Below, one piece after another: positions 42,697-50,465 of a stretch of DNA of 50,465 nucleotides. The first letter of the stretch is position 1. Each line of letters opens with the position of its first letter. Made by a program: the position numbers and the translations under genes. The notes below the pieces were generated by a model. The model did not search any database, was not told the DNA's origin, and saw nothing but the letters and a program-made list of their open reading frames with translations. This stretch comes from an uncultured Aquimonas sp. (GTDB taxonomy: Bacteria; Pseudomonadota; Gammaproteobacteria; Xanthomonadales; Xanthomonadaceae). Location: NCBI RefSeq assembly GCF_937888285.1, contig NZ_CALART010000013.1, positions 1 to 50,465 on the forward strand, given 5' to 3'.

Positions 42697-44279
42697 CGCG
42701 GGGTCTCCAGCGGACGATTCAGCACCTGCCGAAGCAGCGGCAGCAGGTCGGAGGGCAGCAGGCCGCGCTCACCCTCGGCCGCGGCAAGATCACCTGCCGC
42801 CGCATGCGCGAGCGCGCCCAGTACGGCCGCATCGAAGGGTTCGAGCCCCTGTGCGATCAGCGCCGCGATCACCCCGGCCAGCAGATCGCCCATGCCGCCG
42901 ACCGCCATGCCCGGGTTGCCGGCATCGATCACCCGCGGCAGTTCGCCCGGCGCACCGACCAGGCTGCCGGCGCCCTTCAGCACCACCGGACATTGGTAGC
43001 GCTGCACCAGATGCGCCAGCGCGGTGTAGCGGTCGCGCTGAACTTCCGTGGTGCTCACACCGAGCAGGCGCGCGGCCTCGCCCGTGTGCGGCGTCAGCAC
43101 GGCCTGCGCACAGGCGCGCGGCGCCTGCGCCAGCAGGTTCAAGGCATCGGCATCGAGCACGCAGGGCCGATGCGCGACGAGCACGCGCTCGAACAGGGCA
43201 TGCCCCCAGTCACCCTGCCCCAGCCCGGGCCCCAGCGCGATGACGGTCGCGCGCTCAAGCAGGGGATCCAGCTCGCTGGCCGCTTCGACCGCGCGCACCA
43301 TGCACTCGGGCTGCGCGGCCACCAGCGCCGCGGCATGCGCCGCGCGCGTGCCGACGCTGACCAGCCCGGCCCCGGCGCGCAGCGCGGCGCGTGCGCACAG
43401 CAAGGCCGCGCCTGCCATGCCGCTGTCGCCGCCGAGCACCATCACATGGCCGCTGTCGCCCTTGTGCGCATCGATGCGTCGACGCGGCAGGGCGCCGGCC
43501 AGCGCGCGTGCCTCCAGCGCGATCGCCTGCGGCTCGAAGTCGGCGCTGGGGCCCGGCGCGTCCATGCCCTCGGGCAGCAGCGGCGCCAGTCGGCGCTCGC
43601 CCGACAGCGCGCGGCCGGCGCCGGTATACAGCCCCGGCTTCGCCGCGACGAAACTGATGCTGAGGTCCGCCCGCACTGCCACGCCCGGCGCCTCGCCGCT
43701 GTCGGCGCGCAGGCCCGAGGGCAGGTCCACGGCCAGCACCGGCCGCTGCGCGGCGTTGATCGCCTCGATCAGATCGGCATGCGGGGCACCCGGTGCACGC
43801 GTAAGGCCGAGGCCAAACACGGCATCGACCACCACATCGGCCAGCGCCAGGCTTTCCGCCGCCAGCTCGGGATCGTCCTCCCAGACCTCGCGGCGGCCGC
43901 GCCATTCGCGCCGTGCGCGACGCGCTTCCTCGCTGCCACGCGCCTCGTCGGCGCGCAGATGCACCACCCAGGCGTCGTAGCCGGCCGACTCGGCCAGCCG
44001 CGCCAGCACCCAGCCGTCACCGCCGTTGTTGCCCGGTCCGCAGACCACGGCCAGGGTGCGGGCCCGCGGCCAGCGCTGCTTGAGCGCATCCAGCGCGGCC
44101 CAGGCCGCGCGCTGCATCAGGGCGTAGGCGTCGCCATCCAGCGCCTCGATCAGGCGCGCATCGATCGTGCGCACCGCGGCTTCGGCGAACAGTTCGGTGG
44201 AATCTGCGCCGAAGCGCGGTAGCAGCCGGCTTCCTGCGGCCGCACGCGGGCTGGCATGCTTCGGGGTCTCAGGGTTCAT
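42693..44279 (-). CDS. nnr: Bifunctional NAD(P)HX epimerase / ADP-dependent dehydratase
   Basis: A 528-residue fusion repairing damaged NAD(P)H hydrates. The N-terminal epimerase (YjeF_N, about residues 25-230) shows VVCGPGNNGGDGWVLAR and the cation-binding VDLPSGLRADSG. The C-terminal dehydratase (ribokinase-like, about 250-525) shows the phosphate-binding KGDSGHVMVLGG, GPGLGQ and the TPHTGEAARLLG and NPGMAVGGMGDLLAG segments. The ATG at 44279 (MNPETPK) is preferred over an upstream TTG. The coding strand is followed by tsaE with a 4-bp overlap and is divergent from the iron ABC operon. Confidence 0.96.
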   Translation of the reverse strand: MNPETPKHASPRAAAGSRLLPRFGADSTELFAEAAVRTIDARLIEALDGDAYALMQRAAWAALDALKQRWPRARTLAVVCGPGNNGGDGWVLARLAESAGYDAWVVHLRADEARGSEEARRARREWRGRREVWEDDPELAAESLALADVVVDAVFGLGLTRAPGAPHADLIEAINAAQRPVLAVDLPSGLRADSGEAPGVAVRADLSISFVAAKPGLYTGAGRALSGERRLAPLLPEGMDAPGPSADFEPQAIALEARALAGALPRRRIDAHKGDSGHVMVLGGDSGMAGAALLCARAALRAGAGLVSVGTRAAHAAALVAAQPECMVRAVEAASELDPLLERATVIALGPGLGQGDWGHALFERVLVAHRPCVLDADALNLLAQAPRACAQAVLTPHTGEAARLLGVSTTEVQRDRYTALAHLVQRYQCPVVLKGAGSLVGAPGELPRVIDAGNPGMAVGGMGDLLAGVIAALIAQGLEPFDAAVLGALAHAAAGDLAAAEGERGLLPSDLLPLLRQVLNRPLETPR

Positions 44280-44332
44280 GGGTCGCAAGTGTACGCACCG
44301 GCTTCAGGCACATGGACCGTACACGCCCAGCT

Positions 44333-44353
44333 GGATAACATCGATTCTCATTT
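44333..44353 (+). promoter_or_regulatory. Possible Fur box before the iron ABC operon
   Basis: On the minus strand the sequence reads AAATGAGAATCGATGTTATCC. The left half matches well to the Fur half-site AATGAGAAT; the right half (ATGTTATC) is degenerate. It lies 26-46 bp before the substrate-binding-protein start, where repression of an iron uptake operon would be expected. Sequence evidence only. Confidence 0.45.
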
Positions 44354-44378
44354 CCAGCCCCAAGACCCAGGCCCTCCC

Positions 44379-45380
44379 ATGCGCTTCCGCCTCCCTGCCC
44401 TCGCCGCACTCGTCTTCGCGCTGTCGCCCGCCGCCCAGGCCGCCGACCTCGTCGTCTATACCGCCCGCAACGAGCAGCTGGTCAAGCCCCTGTTCGAGCG
44501 CTACACCGCCGAGACCGGCGTCAAGATCGAGTACCTGACCGACAAGGAAGCGCCGCTGATGGCGCGTCTGCAGGCCGAAGGTGCGCGCACCGAGGCCGAT
44601 GTGTTCATGACGGTCGACGCCGGCAACCTCTGGCAGGCGGCCCAGCTCGGCCTGCTGCGCGCGGTCGACTCGCCGGTGCTGGAGGCCAATATCCCGGCCC
44701 ATCTGCAGGACCCGGAAAACCGCTGGTTCGGCCTGTCGGTGCGCGCCCGCACGCTGATCTACAACACCGACAAGGTGCAGCCCTCGGAGCTCAGCACCTA
44801 TGAAGCCCTGGCCGACGCGCCGTGGAAGGGCCGGCTGTGCCTGCGCACCTCGAAGAAGGTCTACAACCAGAGCCTGGTCGCGACCCTGATCGAGAACCAC
44901 GGGGCCGAAGGCGCTGAAGCCATCGTTGCCGGCTGGGTCGCCAACCAGGCCGCGCAGCCCTTCGCCAGCGACGACGAGGTGATCCAGGCGGTCGGCGCCG
45001 GCCGCTGCGACGTCGGCATCGTCAACACCTACTACTTCGGTCGCCTGAAGCGCGACAACCCGGCCCTGCCGGTGGCGATCTTCTGGCCCAACCAGGGCGA
45101 GGGCCAGCGCGGTGTGCACGTCAATGTGTCCGGCGCCGGCATCACCACCCATGCCAAGCGACCGGAAGCCGCGCAGGCCTTCCTCGAATGGCTGTCGGCG
45201 GGCGATGCGCAGTCCAAGTTTGCGTCGGTCAACCTGGAGTTTCCGGCCAATCCGGCGGTGGAAGTCGATCCTGCCGTGGCCGAGTGGGGACCCTTCCGCC
45301 AGGACCTGATCAACGTCTCGCGCGCCGGAGCGCTGCAGGTGCAGGCGACCCAGCTGATGGACCGTGTCGGCTACCGCTGA
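44379..45380 (+). CDS. fbpA: Fe(3+) ABC transporter substrate-binding protein
   Basis: A 333-residue periplasmic ferric-ion binding protein of the FbpA/FutA family. A signal peptide ends SPAAQA|ADLVVYTARNEQL. The mature domain shows the family motifs: the YTAETGVKIEYLTDKE strand-loop, the TMDADVFMTVDAGNLWQ-like segment and, near the C-terminus, a tandem Tyr (NTYYFGRL), the likely Fe(3+) ligands. Tyr-based Fe3+ capture with a synergistic anion is known for this family. First gene of the fbpABC operon, 4 bp upstream of the permease gene, with a Fur-like box upstream. Confidence 0.92.
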   Translation: MRFRLPALAALVFALSPAAQAADLVVYTARNEQLVKPLFERYTAETGVKIEYLTDKEAPLMARLQAEGARTEADVFMTVDAGNLWQAAQLGLLRAVDSPVLEANIPAHLQDPENRWFGLSVRARTLIYNTDKVQPSELSTYEALADAPWKGRLCLRTSKKVYNQSLVATLIENHGAEGAEAIVAGWVANQAAQPFASDDEVIQAVGAGRCDVGIVNTYYFGRLKRDNPALPVAIFWPNQGEGQRGVHVNVSGAGITTHAKRPEAAQAFLEWLSAGDAQSKFASVNLEFPANPAVEVDPAVAEWGPFRQDLINVSRAGALQVQATQLMDRVGYR

Positions 45381-45384
45381 TGCG

Positions 45385-46983
45385 ATGCCGCTCGCGCCGC
45401 CGATGCGGCGCGGGCGGTTCGGCGGACTGAGCCTGCTGGCGCTAGCGCTGTGCCTGCCCAGCGCCGTGCCTCTCGTCGCTGCGCTGGCAGCGCTGTTCAA
45501 TCCCGACCCCGAGATGCTCGGCCACCTGTGGCAGCACACGCTGCCGCGGGTCGGCGCCAACACCTTCTGGCTGCTGCTCGGGGTGGGCCTGGGCACTGTC
45601 CTGCTCGGCACCGCCTTGGCGGCGCTGATCGCGCTGACCGACTTCCCCGGCCGGCGCTTCTTCCGCTGGGCGCTGGTGCTACCGCTGGCCTTGCCCGGCT
45701 ATGTGTTCGCGGTGGCCTTCATCGGCCTGTTCGACTACAGCGGCACCTTCGCCAGCCTGCTGCGCGAGCACGGCCTGCTGCTGCCCGAAATCCGCTCGCG
45801 CGGCGGCGTGATCGCGGTGATGACGCTGGCGCTGTTTCCGTATGTCTACCTCGTCGCCAGCGATGCCTTCGCCAGCCAGGGCGCGCGCGCGCTCGAAGCC
45901 GCGCGCGCTCTCGGCATGTCGCCTCAGCGCGCCTTTCTGCGCGCGGCCCTGCCGCTGGCGCGCCCCTTCATCGCCGGCGGCGTGCTGCTGGTGCTGATGG
46001 AAACCCTGGCCGACTTCGGCACCGTCGCCGCCTTCAACTACGACACCTTCACCAGCGCGATCTACAGCGCCTGGTTCGCCATGTTCTCCACCGACACTGC
46101 CCTGCAGATCGCGGCAGTCATGCTGCTGGCAGTGATCGCCCTCGTGCTGCTGGAAGCGCACTCGCGGCGCCGCCAGTCCTTCGTGCAGCTGGGCGCGGTG
46201 AACGCCGCGCGCCTGCCGATGGGGCGCTGGCGCTGGGCCGCGACCGCGTTCTGCGCCCTGTTGCTCGGGCTGGCCTTCGTGCTGCCGGTGGCGCGGCTCG
46301 GCTGGATCGCCGCGGCGCATCTGCACGAGCTCGACGCGCGCTACTTCGAGTTCGTCGGCAACGGCCTGCTGCTGTCGGGGATGGCGGCGGCGCTGACCGT
46401 GGCGGCGGCCCTGGTGCTGGCGCTGGCCGCGCGCGAGCAACCGGGCCTGCTGAGCACACTGGCTTTGCGCATCGGCACCGTCGGCTATGGCCTGCCTGGC
46501 GCGCTGCTGGCGATCGGCCTGTACGTGCCAGTCATCCGCGCCAGCGGCTGGCTGCTGGATCGTCTGCAGATCGACATGGCCCTGACCGGCGGCCTCGGCC
46601 TGCTGCTGATCGCCTACGGCGTACGCTTCACCGCGGTCGCGCATGCGCCAGTGTCGAGCGCCCTGCTGCGCGTGCGCGAGAGCCATCTGGAAGCCGCGCA
46701 GCTGCTCGGCGTCACCGGCCTGCGCCGGCTGCGCCAGGTGCACTGGCCGCTGTTGCGAGGTGGCTTGGCCACCGCTGCGCTTCTGGTGTTCGTCGATGTG
46801 ATGAAGGAAATGCCGATCACCCTGATGATGCGCCCCTTCGGCTGGAACACCCTGGCCACCCGCGTGTTCGAGCTGACCAATGAGGGCGAATGGCGGCGTG
46901 CGGCGCTGCCGGCGCTCAGCATCGTCGCGGTTGGCCTGATCCCCGTACTCCTGCTGACGAGGCGCGCCCGCGATGCGGCTTGA
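45385..46983 (+). CDS. fbpB: Fe(3+) ABC transporter permease
   Basis: A 532-residue fused permease with two copies of the ABC inner-membrane module, about twelve helices. The EAA-type loops are visible in both halves: EAARALGMSPQRAFLRAALPLARP near residue 175 and EAAQLLGVTGLRRLRQVHWPLLRG near residue 437. The family name is FbpB/SfuB/AfuB. Start taken at ATG 45385, just after the fbpA stop (4 bp); a GTG at 45364, inside fbpA, is possible. Its end overlaps fbpC by 11 bp. Confidence 0.92.
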   Translation: MPLAPPMRRGRFGGLSLLALALCLPSAVPLVAALAALFNPDPEMLGHLWQHTLPRVGANTFWLLLGVGLGTVLLGTALAALIALTDFPGRRFFRWALVLPLALPGYVFAVAFIGLFDYSGTFASLLREHGLLLPEIRSRGGVIAVMTLALFPYVYLVASDAFASQGARALEAARALGMSPQRAFLRAALPLARPFIAGGVLLVLMETLADFGTVAAFNYDTFTSAIYSAWFAMFSTDTALQIAAVMLLAVIALVLLEAHSRRRQSFVQLGAVNAARLPMGRWRWAATAFCALLLGLAFVLPVARLGWIAAAHLHELDARYFEFVGNGLLLSGMAAALTVAAALVLALAAREQPGLLSTLALRIGTVGYGLPGALLAIGLYVPVIRASGWLLDRLQIDMALTGGLGLLLIAYGVRFTAVAHAPVSSALLRVRESHLEAAQLLGVTGLRRLRQVHWPLLRGGLATAALLVFVDVMKEMPITLMMRPFGWNTLATRVFELTNEGEWRRAALPALSIVAVGLIPVLLLTRRARDAA

Positions 46984-48034
46984 ACTGATCGACTGCGCGG
47001 TGGGCTACGACGGTCGCGCCGTGCTCGCCGGCGTGAATCTTGCCGTCGAAGCCGGGGAGATCGGCTGCCTGCTCGGCCCTTCCGGCGCCGGCAAGACCAG
47101 CCTGCTGCGCGCCATCGCCGGCTTTGCGCCGCTGTACGCCGGACGCATCCAGAGTCTCGCGGCAGACGCCGAACCGCACGTGCTGAGCGGCCCCGGCGTG
47201 CAGCTGCCGCCGGAGCGCCGCGACATCGGCATGGTCTTCCAGGACCACGCCCTGCTGCCGCATCTCACCGCGCTCGGCAACGTGATGTTCGGCCTGTTCC
47301 GCCTGCCGCGCCGCGAGGCCGAGGCGCGCGCGCGGCGCATGCTGGCCCTGGTCGGCCTGGCCGGCTTCGAGCCGCGCTACCCGCACGAACTCTCCGGCGG
47401 ACAGCAGCAGCGCGTGGCCCTGGCCCGCGCGCTGGCCCCGCGGCCGGCCCTGGTGCTTCTGGATGAACCGTTTTCGAGCCTCGACCCCGACCTGCGCGAG
47501 CGGCTGGCGCTGGACGTGCGCGCTGCGCTCAAGGCCGAAGGCGTGGGCGCGCTGCTGATCACCCACTCGCAGGTCGAGGCCTTCGCCATGGCCGACCGCA
47601 TCGGGGTGGTCGCCGAGGGCGCCCTGCAGCAGTGGGACAGCGCCTATGCGCTCTACCACCAGCCGGCCAACGCGATCGTCGCGCGCTTCATTGGCGAAGG
47701 CGTGTTCGTCGACGCCACCAGCCTCGGCGGTCAGCGTCTGCAGACCCCGCTGGGCGAGGCGCGCACGCCGCGCAACGGCCACGCACCGGGCCAGCGTCTG
47801 CAGCTGCTGCTGCGGCCGGATGATGTGGTCCACGACGACGCCAGCCCGATGCAGGCGGAAGTGATCGCCCGCGCCTTCCGCGGCGCCGATTTCCTCTACA
47901 CCCTGCGGCTCGACTCCGGCGAACGCCTGCTCTCGCTGGTGCCCAGCCACCACGACCACGCCATCGGCCAGCGCATCGGCATCCGGCTGGATCTGGAGCA
48001 TGTGGTGGTGTTTGAAGCGGGGATTCGGAATTAG
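46973..48034 (+). CDS. fbpC: Fe(3+) ABC transporter ATP-binding protein
   Basis: A 353-residue ABC ATPase for ferric iron import. It has Walker A GPSGAGKTS (about residue 36), Q-loop VFQDHALLPHLT, signature LSGGQQQRVALARAL, Walker B VLLDEPFSSLD and H-loop LLITHSQVEA. A TOBE-like regulatory domain (residues about 250-353) follows, as in FbpC and PotA-type ATPases. The gene end is unusual: the last residues, GIRN and the stop, are encoded by the start of repeat copy C, so the present C-terminus may have changed on repeat insertion. Last gene of fbpABC. Confidence 0.94.
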   Translation: MRLELIDCAVGYDGRAVLAGVNLAVEAGEIGCLLGPSGAGKTSLLRAIAGFAPLYAGRIQSLAADAEPHVLSGPGVQLPPERRDIGMVFQDHALLPHLTALGNVMFGLFRLPRREAEARARRMLALVGLAGFEPRYPHELSGGQQQRVALARALAPRPALVLLDEPFSSLDPDLRERLALDVRAALKAEGVGALLITHSQVEAFAMADRIGVVAEGALQQWDSAYALYHQPANAIVARFIGEGVFVDATSLGGQRLQTPLGEARTPRNGHAPGQRLQLLLRPDDVVHDDASPMQAEVIARAFRGADFLYTLRLDSGERLLSLVPSHHDHAIGQRIGIRLDLEHVVVFEAGIRN

Positions 48035-48192
48035 GGATTGGGGATTCGCACCTCGGCGTTGGCGAGGAAGAGGGCTCTCTTCCCGCGGGGCGGTGTGGCT
48101 GCACGACAGAGCGGCAGTGACCGCTGCACCCTTGGAGCTTGCGTGCCAGGCACGAGATCACCGCCCCCTGGCGAATCCCCAATCCCCGCTCC
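48020..48192. repeat. Inverted-repeat element with GGGATTC heptad arms (copy C)
   Basis: The left arm (48020-48048) reads GGGATTC, GGAATTA, GGGATTG, GGGATTC. The right arm (about 48171-48189) is a shorter reverse complement. The element covers the fbpC stop codon and reaches the stop of the convergent minus-strand gene. The core contains a GGAAGAG/CTCTTCC hairpin. Confidence 0.8.
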
Positions 48193-48498
48193 TCACGCCG
48201 TCCCCGAACCCTCGGCACAACCGCGGGCGAGATCACTGTCGACCTCGTCCTCGTGCAGCAGGGCGCGGGCGACATCGAGGGCAGCGTCGATGACCTCGAT
48301 ACGCACGGTCACTTCGCTGGACTCGCGCGAGGTGTTGACCAGGATGGCCCGACCGGGCCCCGTGATGCGGCCGGCCAGCACGTCACGCGGGCCGACGATG
48401 CCGCGCTCGATGTCCATCACGGTGTAGCCGCCTTCGGTGCGCACGACCACGCGGCCGGTGTTCGGGTTCATGCCGCATACGCTGCCCTGGCTGCTCAT
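48193..48498 (-). CDS. Hypothetical 101-residue protein
   Basis: A small soluble protein with a very good ribosome site (GAGGAG, 6 nt before ATG 48498), which supports expression. The N-terminus (MSSQGSVCGMNPNTGRVVVRTEGGYTVMDIERG) suggests a small beta-barrel or SH3-like start. The remainder is charged, with an EVTVRIEVIDA strand and an acidic C-terminus (HEDEVDSDLARGCAEGSG). There is no signal or membrane segment and I recognise no family. An in-frame upstream extension to 48612 has no similarity or ribosome site. It is downstream of ilvA on the same strand, 106 bp away. Confidence 0.65.
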   Translation of the reverse strand: MSSQGSVCGMNPNTGRVVVRTEGGYTVMDIERGIVGPRDVLAGRITGPGRAILVNTSRESSEVTVRIEVIDAALDVARALLHEDEVDSDLARGCAEGSGTA

Positions 48499-48604
48499 GG
48501 CGATCTCCTCTCGTCTGGCTGGACCCGATGTGGGACCCAGCCTAGCCGAAACAAGTCGTGCTGCAAGTGCACAGCGGGCACGGTTCAGCCCCTGTCCCGG
48601 GCGA

Positions 48605-50182
48605 TCAGCCAAGCAGCAGGCGGTAGGCCGGATTCTCGGTCTCGTTGCTGTGCGGATAGCCCAGGCCGGCGAGGAAGCGGTCGAAGGCGGGGCGATCGTC
48701 CTCGGGCACCTGCAGGCCGACCAGGATGCGCCCGTAGTCGGCGCCCTGGTTGCGGTAGTGGAACAGGCTGATGTTCCAGTCCGGGTTCATGGCCGAGAGA
48801 AAGCGGATCAAGGCACCCGGCCGCTCGGGGAAGTCGAAGCGGTAGACCCGCTCGTCGCGCGCCAGCAGCGAGCGCCCGCCGATCATGTGCCGCAGGTGCA
48901 GCTTGGCGAGCTCGTCGTGGGTCAGGTCCAGCGCCGGGAAGCCCTCGTCGGCGAAGGCCTGGGCCAGGGCCTCGGCCTCGCCCGGCCCGCGGGTGCTGAT
49001 GCCGACGAAGATGTGCGCGGCCGAGGCATCGCCGATCCGGTAATTGAACTCGGTGATGCCGCGCCCGCCCAGCAGGTTGACGAAGCGGCGGAAGCTGCCG
49101 CGCTCCTCGGGGATGGTCACCGCGAACAGGGCCTCGCGCTGCTCGCCGACCTCGGCGCGCTCGGCGACGAAACGCATGCGGTCGAAATTGAGGTTGGCGC
49201 CCGAGGCCACCGCCACCAGCGCCTCGCCGCGCAGGCCCGCACGCGCGACGTACTGCTTCATGCCGGCGATGGCCAGGGCACCGGCCGGCTCCAGCAGGCT
49301 TCGCGTGTCCTCGAACACGTCCTTGATCGCCGCGCACAGGGCATCGGTGTCGACCCGCAGCACCTCGTCGAGATGCAGCCGGCACAGGCGGAAGGTTTCA
49401 TCGCCGACGCGCTTGACCGCGGTGCCGTCGGAGAACAGGCCGACATCGTCGAGCGTGACCGGATGTCCGGCTTCAAGCGAGCGCGCCATGGCGTCGGAGT
49501 CCTCGGTCTGCACGCCGATGACGCGCACCTCCGGCCGCAGCGCCTTGACGTAGGCGGCGACACCGGCCGCCATGCCGCCGCCGCCGATCGGCACGAAGAT
49601 CGCGTGCAGCGGCCCGGTGTGCTGTCGAAGGATCTCCATCGCCACCGTGCCCTGCCCTGCGATCACATCCGGATCGTCGAAGGGATGCACGAAGGTGTAG
49701 CCGTGCTCGCGTTCCAACTCGCGCGCATGCGCGGCGGCATCGCTGTAGGAATCGCCGATCAGGACCACCTCGACGTTTTCGCCCCCATGCCGGCGCACCG
49801 ATTCGATCTTCACTGCCGGCGTGGTCACCGGCATCACGATCACCGCACGGCAGCCCAGCTTGCGCGCTGCCAACGCGAGACCCTGCGCATGGTTGCCGGC
49901 CGACGCCGCCAGCACGCCGCGGGCCCGCGCCTCGGCCGAGAGATGCACCATCTTGTTGTAGGCGCCGCGCAGCTTGAACGAGAACACCGCCTGGTTGTCC
50001 TCGCGCTTCAGCCAGACCGTGTTGCCGAGCCGCGCCGACAGCCGCGGGGCGTGATCCAGCTCCGACTCGCGCGCGACCTCGTAGACGCGCGCGGTGAGAA
50101 TTCGCCGCAGGTAATCCAGCGCCGGCGCGGGCGCGATCTGCGCCTCGGGTCTGGGCGTGGACGACAGCGGCTGCGCGGGCAT
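48605..50182 (-). CDS. ilvA: Threonine ammonia-lyase, biosynthetic
   Basis: A 525-residue PLP enzyme converting threonine to 2-oxobutanoate, the first step towards isoleucine. The PLP lysine lies in FSFKLRGAYNK (about residue 72), the Gly-rich phosphate loop is IPIGGGGMAAG-like (VPIGGGGMAAG), and SAGNHAQG is the substrate-side motif. Two C-terminal ACT-like domains (about residues 335-525) with FPERPGAL and RGSFRRFV mark the isoleucine-feedback-regulated biosynthetic form. Start ATG at 50182 with AAGGA before it. A leader hairpin lies just upstream (50197-50222), possibly interacting with the ribosome site. Confidence 0.97.
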   Translation of the reverse strand: MPAQPLSSTPRPEAQIAPAPALDYLRRILTARVYEVARESELDHAPRLSARLGNTVWLKREDNQAVFSFKLRGAYNKMVHLSAEARARGVLAASAGNHAQGLALAARKLGCRAVIVMPVTTPAVKIESVRRHGGENVEVVLIGDSYSDAAAHARELEREHGYTFVHPFDDPDVIAGQGTVAMEILRQHTGPLHAIFVPIGGGGMAAGVAAYVKALRPEVRVIGVQTEDSDAMARSLEAGHPVTLDDVGLFSDGTAVKRVGDETFRLCRLHLDEVLRVDTDALCAAIKDVFEDTRSLLEPAGALAIAGMKQYVARAGLRGEALVAVASGANLNFDRMRFVAERAEVGEQREALFAVTIPEERGSFRRFVNLLGGRGITEFNYRIGDASAAHIFVGISTRGPGEAEALAQAFADEGFPALDLTHDELAKLHLRHMIGGRSLLARDERVYRFDFPERPGALIRFLSAMNPDWNISLFHYRNQGADYGRILVGLQVPEDDRPAFDRFLAGLGYPHSNETENPAYRLLLG

Positions 50183-50196
50183 GGCGGAATCCTTAA

Positions 50197-50222
50197 AGTC
50201 TCGTGAAGGAAGCTCCGAGACT
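50197..50222 (-). promoter_or_regulatory. Hairpin in the ilvA 5' leader
   Basis: On the minus strand AGTCTCG-12 nt-CGAGACT forms a 7-bp stem immediately before the ribosome site AAGGA. The loop contains TCCTT, complementary to AAGGA, so a loop-to-SD interaction could reduce translation. This is a sequence-only suggestion. Confidence 0.35.
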
Positions 50223-50306
50223 ACGCCGACGGCAGCGTGCCGCCCCTACGACTTCGGTGGAGGGCGACGAATTGGCATAGAGCACGAGAGCCGGGATTGG
50301 GAGTGA

Positions 50307-50465
50307 GGCGGCTCGCTTGCACGGCACTGCCGTGCGAGACGCCGAACGCCCGAGCGCTGTGCGCGAGGGCCGGGCCGGAGGCAGGCGGCTCGCTTGCGCG
50401 GCACTGCCGCGCGAGACGCCGAACGCCCGAGCGCTGTGCGCGAGGGCCGGGCCGGAGGCAGGCGG
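50307..50465. repeat. Tandem 77-bp structured repeat (two full units and the start of a third)
   Basis: Units begin at 50307, 50384 and 50461; the array runs off the window. The two complete units differ only at positions 15 and 27, by A to G and T to C. These bases face each other in a hairpin (GCACGGCA-C-TGCCGTGC in unit 1, GCGCGGCA-C-TGCCGCGC in unit 2). A second hairpin in each unit has stems GCCC/GGGC and GCGC/GCGC separated by opposed GA dinucleotides. No gene or known RNA family was recognised. Confidence 0.9.

Noticed and set aside
50307..50465. The 77-bp units as tRNA or tRNA-like genes
   Set aside because: The length is tRNA-like, but there is no cloverleaf, T-loop GTTCGA-type motif or CCA end.
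50307..50465. The tandem array as a CRISPR
   Set aside because: Units are contiguous near-identical 77-mers without variable spacers.

Overview
The window is about 50 kb of very GC-rich, densely coding DNA with bacterial chromosomal housekeeping content: lepA-lepB, epmA, the yjeF/nnr-tsaE-amiC block, biosynthetic ilvA, and cco oxidase assembly genes. Gene content, a Pseudomonas-type lipase with its foldase, and many short intergenic repeat families suggest a gammaproteobacterium of the Xanthomonadales/Lysobacterales. That placement is an inference from gene order and style, not from a marker search. No rRNA, tRNA, CRISPR array, transposase or phage gene was seen.

Layout. 1-4142: formaldehyde-detoxifying class III alcohol dehydrogenase (cut by the window edge), a Ca2+/Na+ antiporter, and a LysR regulator divergent from an azoreductase. 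4143-8776: a 730-bp gap with a REP pair and an FNR/ANR-like box, then fixH-ccoI-ccoS and a TauE/SafE protein, the copper and assembly arm of cbb3 oxidase without its structural genes. 8939-15784: an exported caspase-like peptidase divergent from a giant autotransporter whose passenger is built of Ig-like repeats. 15905-21053 (minus): lepA-lepB-epmA, a rhomboid protease and a GST. 21179-25287: peroxiredoxin, an Atm1-type ABC exporter, and a SDR-tautomerase pair divergent from an HxlR regulator. 25558-30127: a tightly overlapping MMPL exporter, LolA-like protein and outer-membrane barrel operon. 30488-38223: FAD oxidoreductase, YihY, an unknown protein, an EamA transporter and an OmpA-type protein carrying cadherin-like repeats. 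37291-39269: lipase and foldase. 39512-44279 (minus): pirin, amiC, tsaE and nnrD/E. 44379-48034: a ferric iron ABC importer behind a possible Fur box. 48193-50182 (minus): an unknown 101-aa protein and ilvA. 50307-50465: a tandem 77-bp repeat running off the window.

The most notable non-genic signals are two. First, inverted-repeat elements with arms made of 7-bp repeats (GGGAATC-like) start exactly at stop codons and fill the whole gap between three convergent gene pairs. Second, a 77-bp tandem repeat has two sequenced complete units that differ only by one compensatory base-pair change, suggesting a structured RNA or DNA element. The most notable protein-level signals are the caspase/Ig-autotransporter pair, the OmpA protein with C-terminal cadherin-like repeats, and the three-gene envelope export operon.
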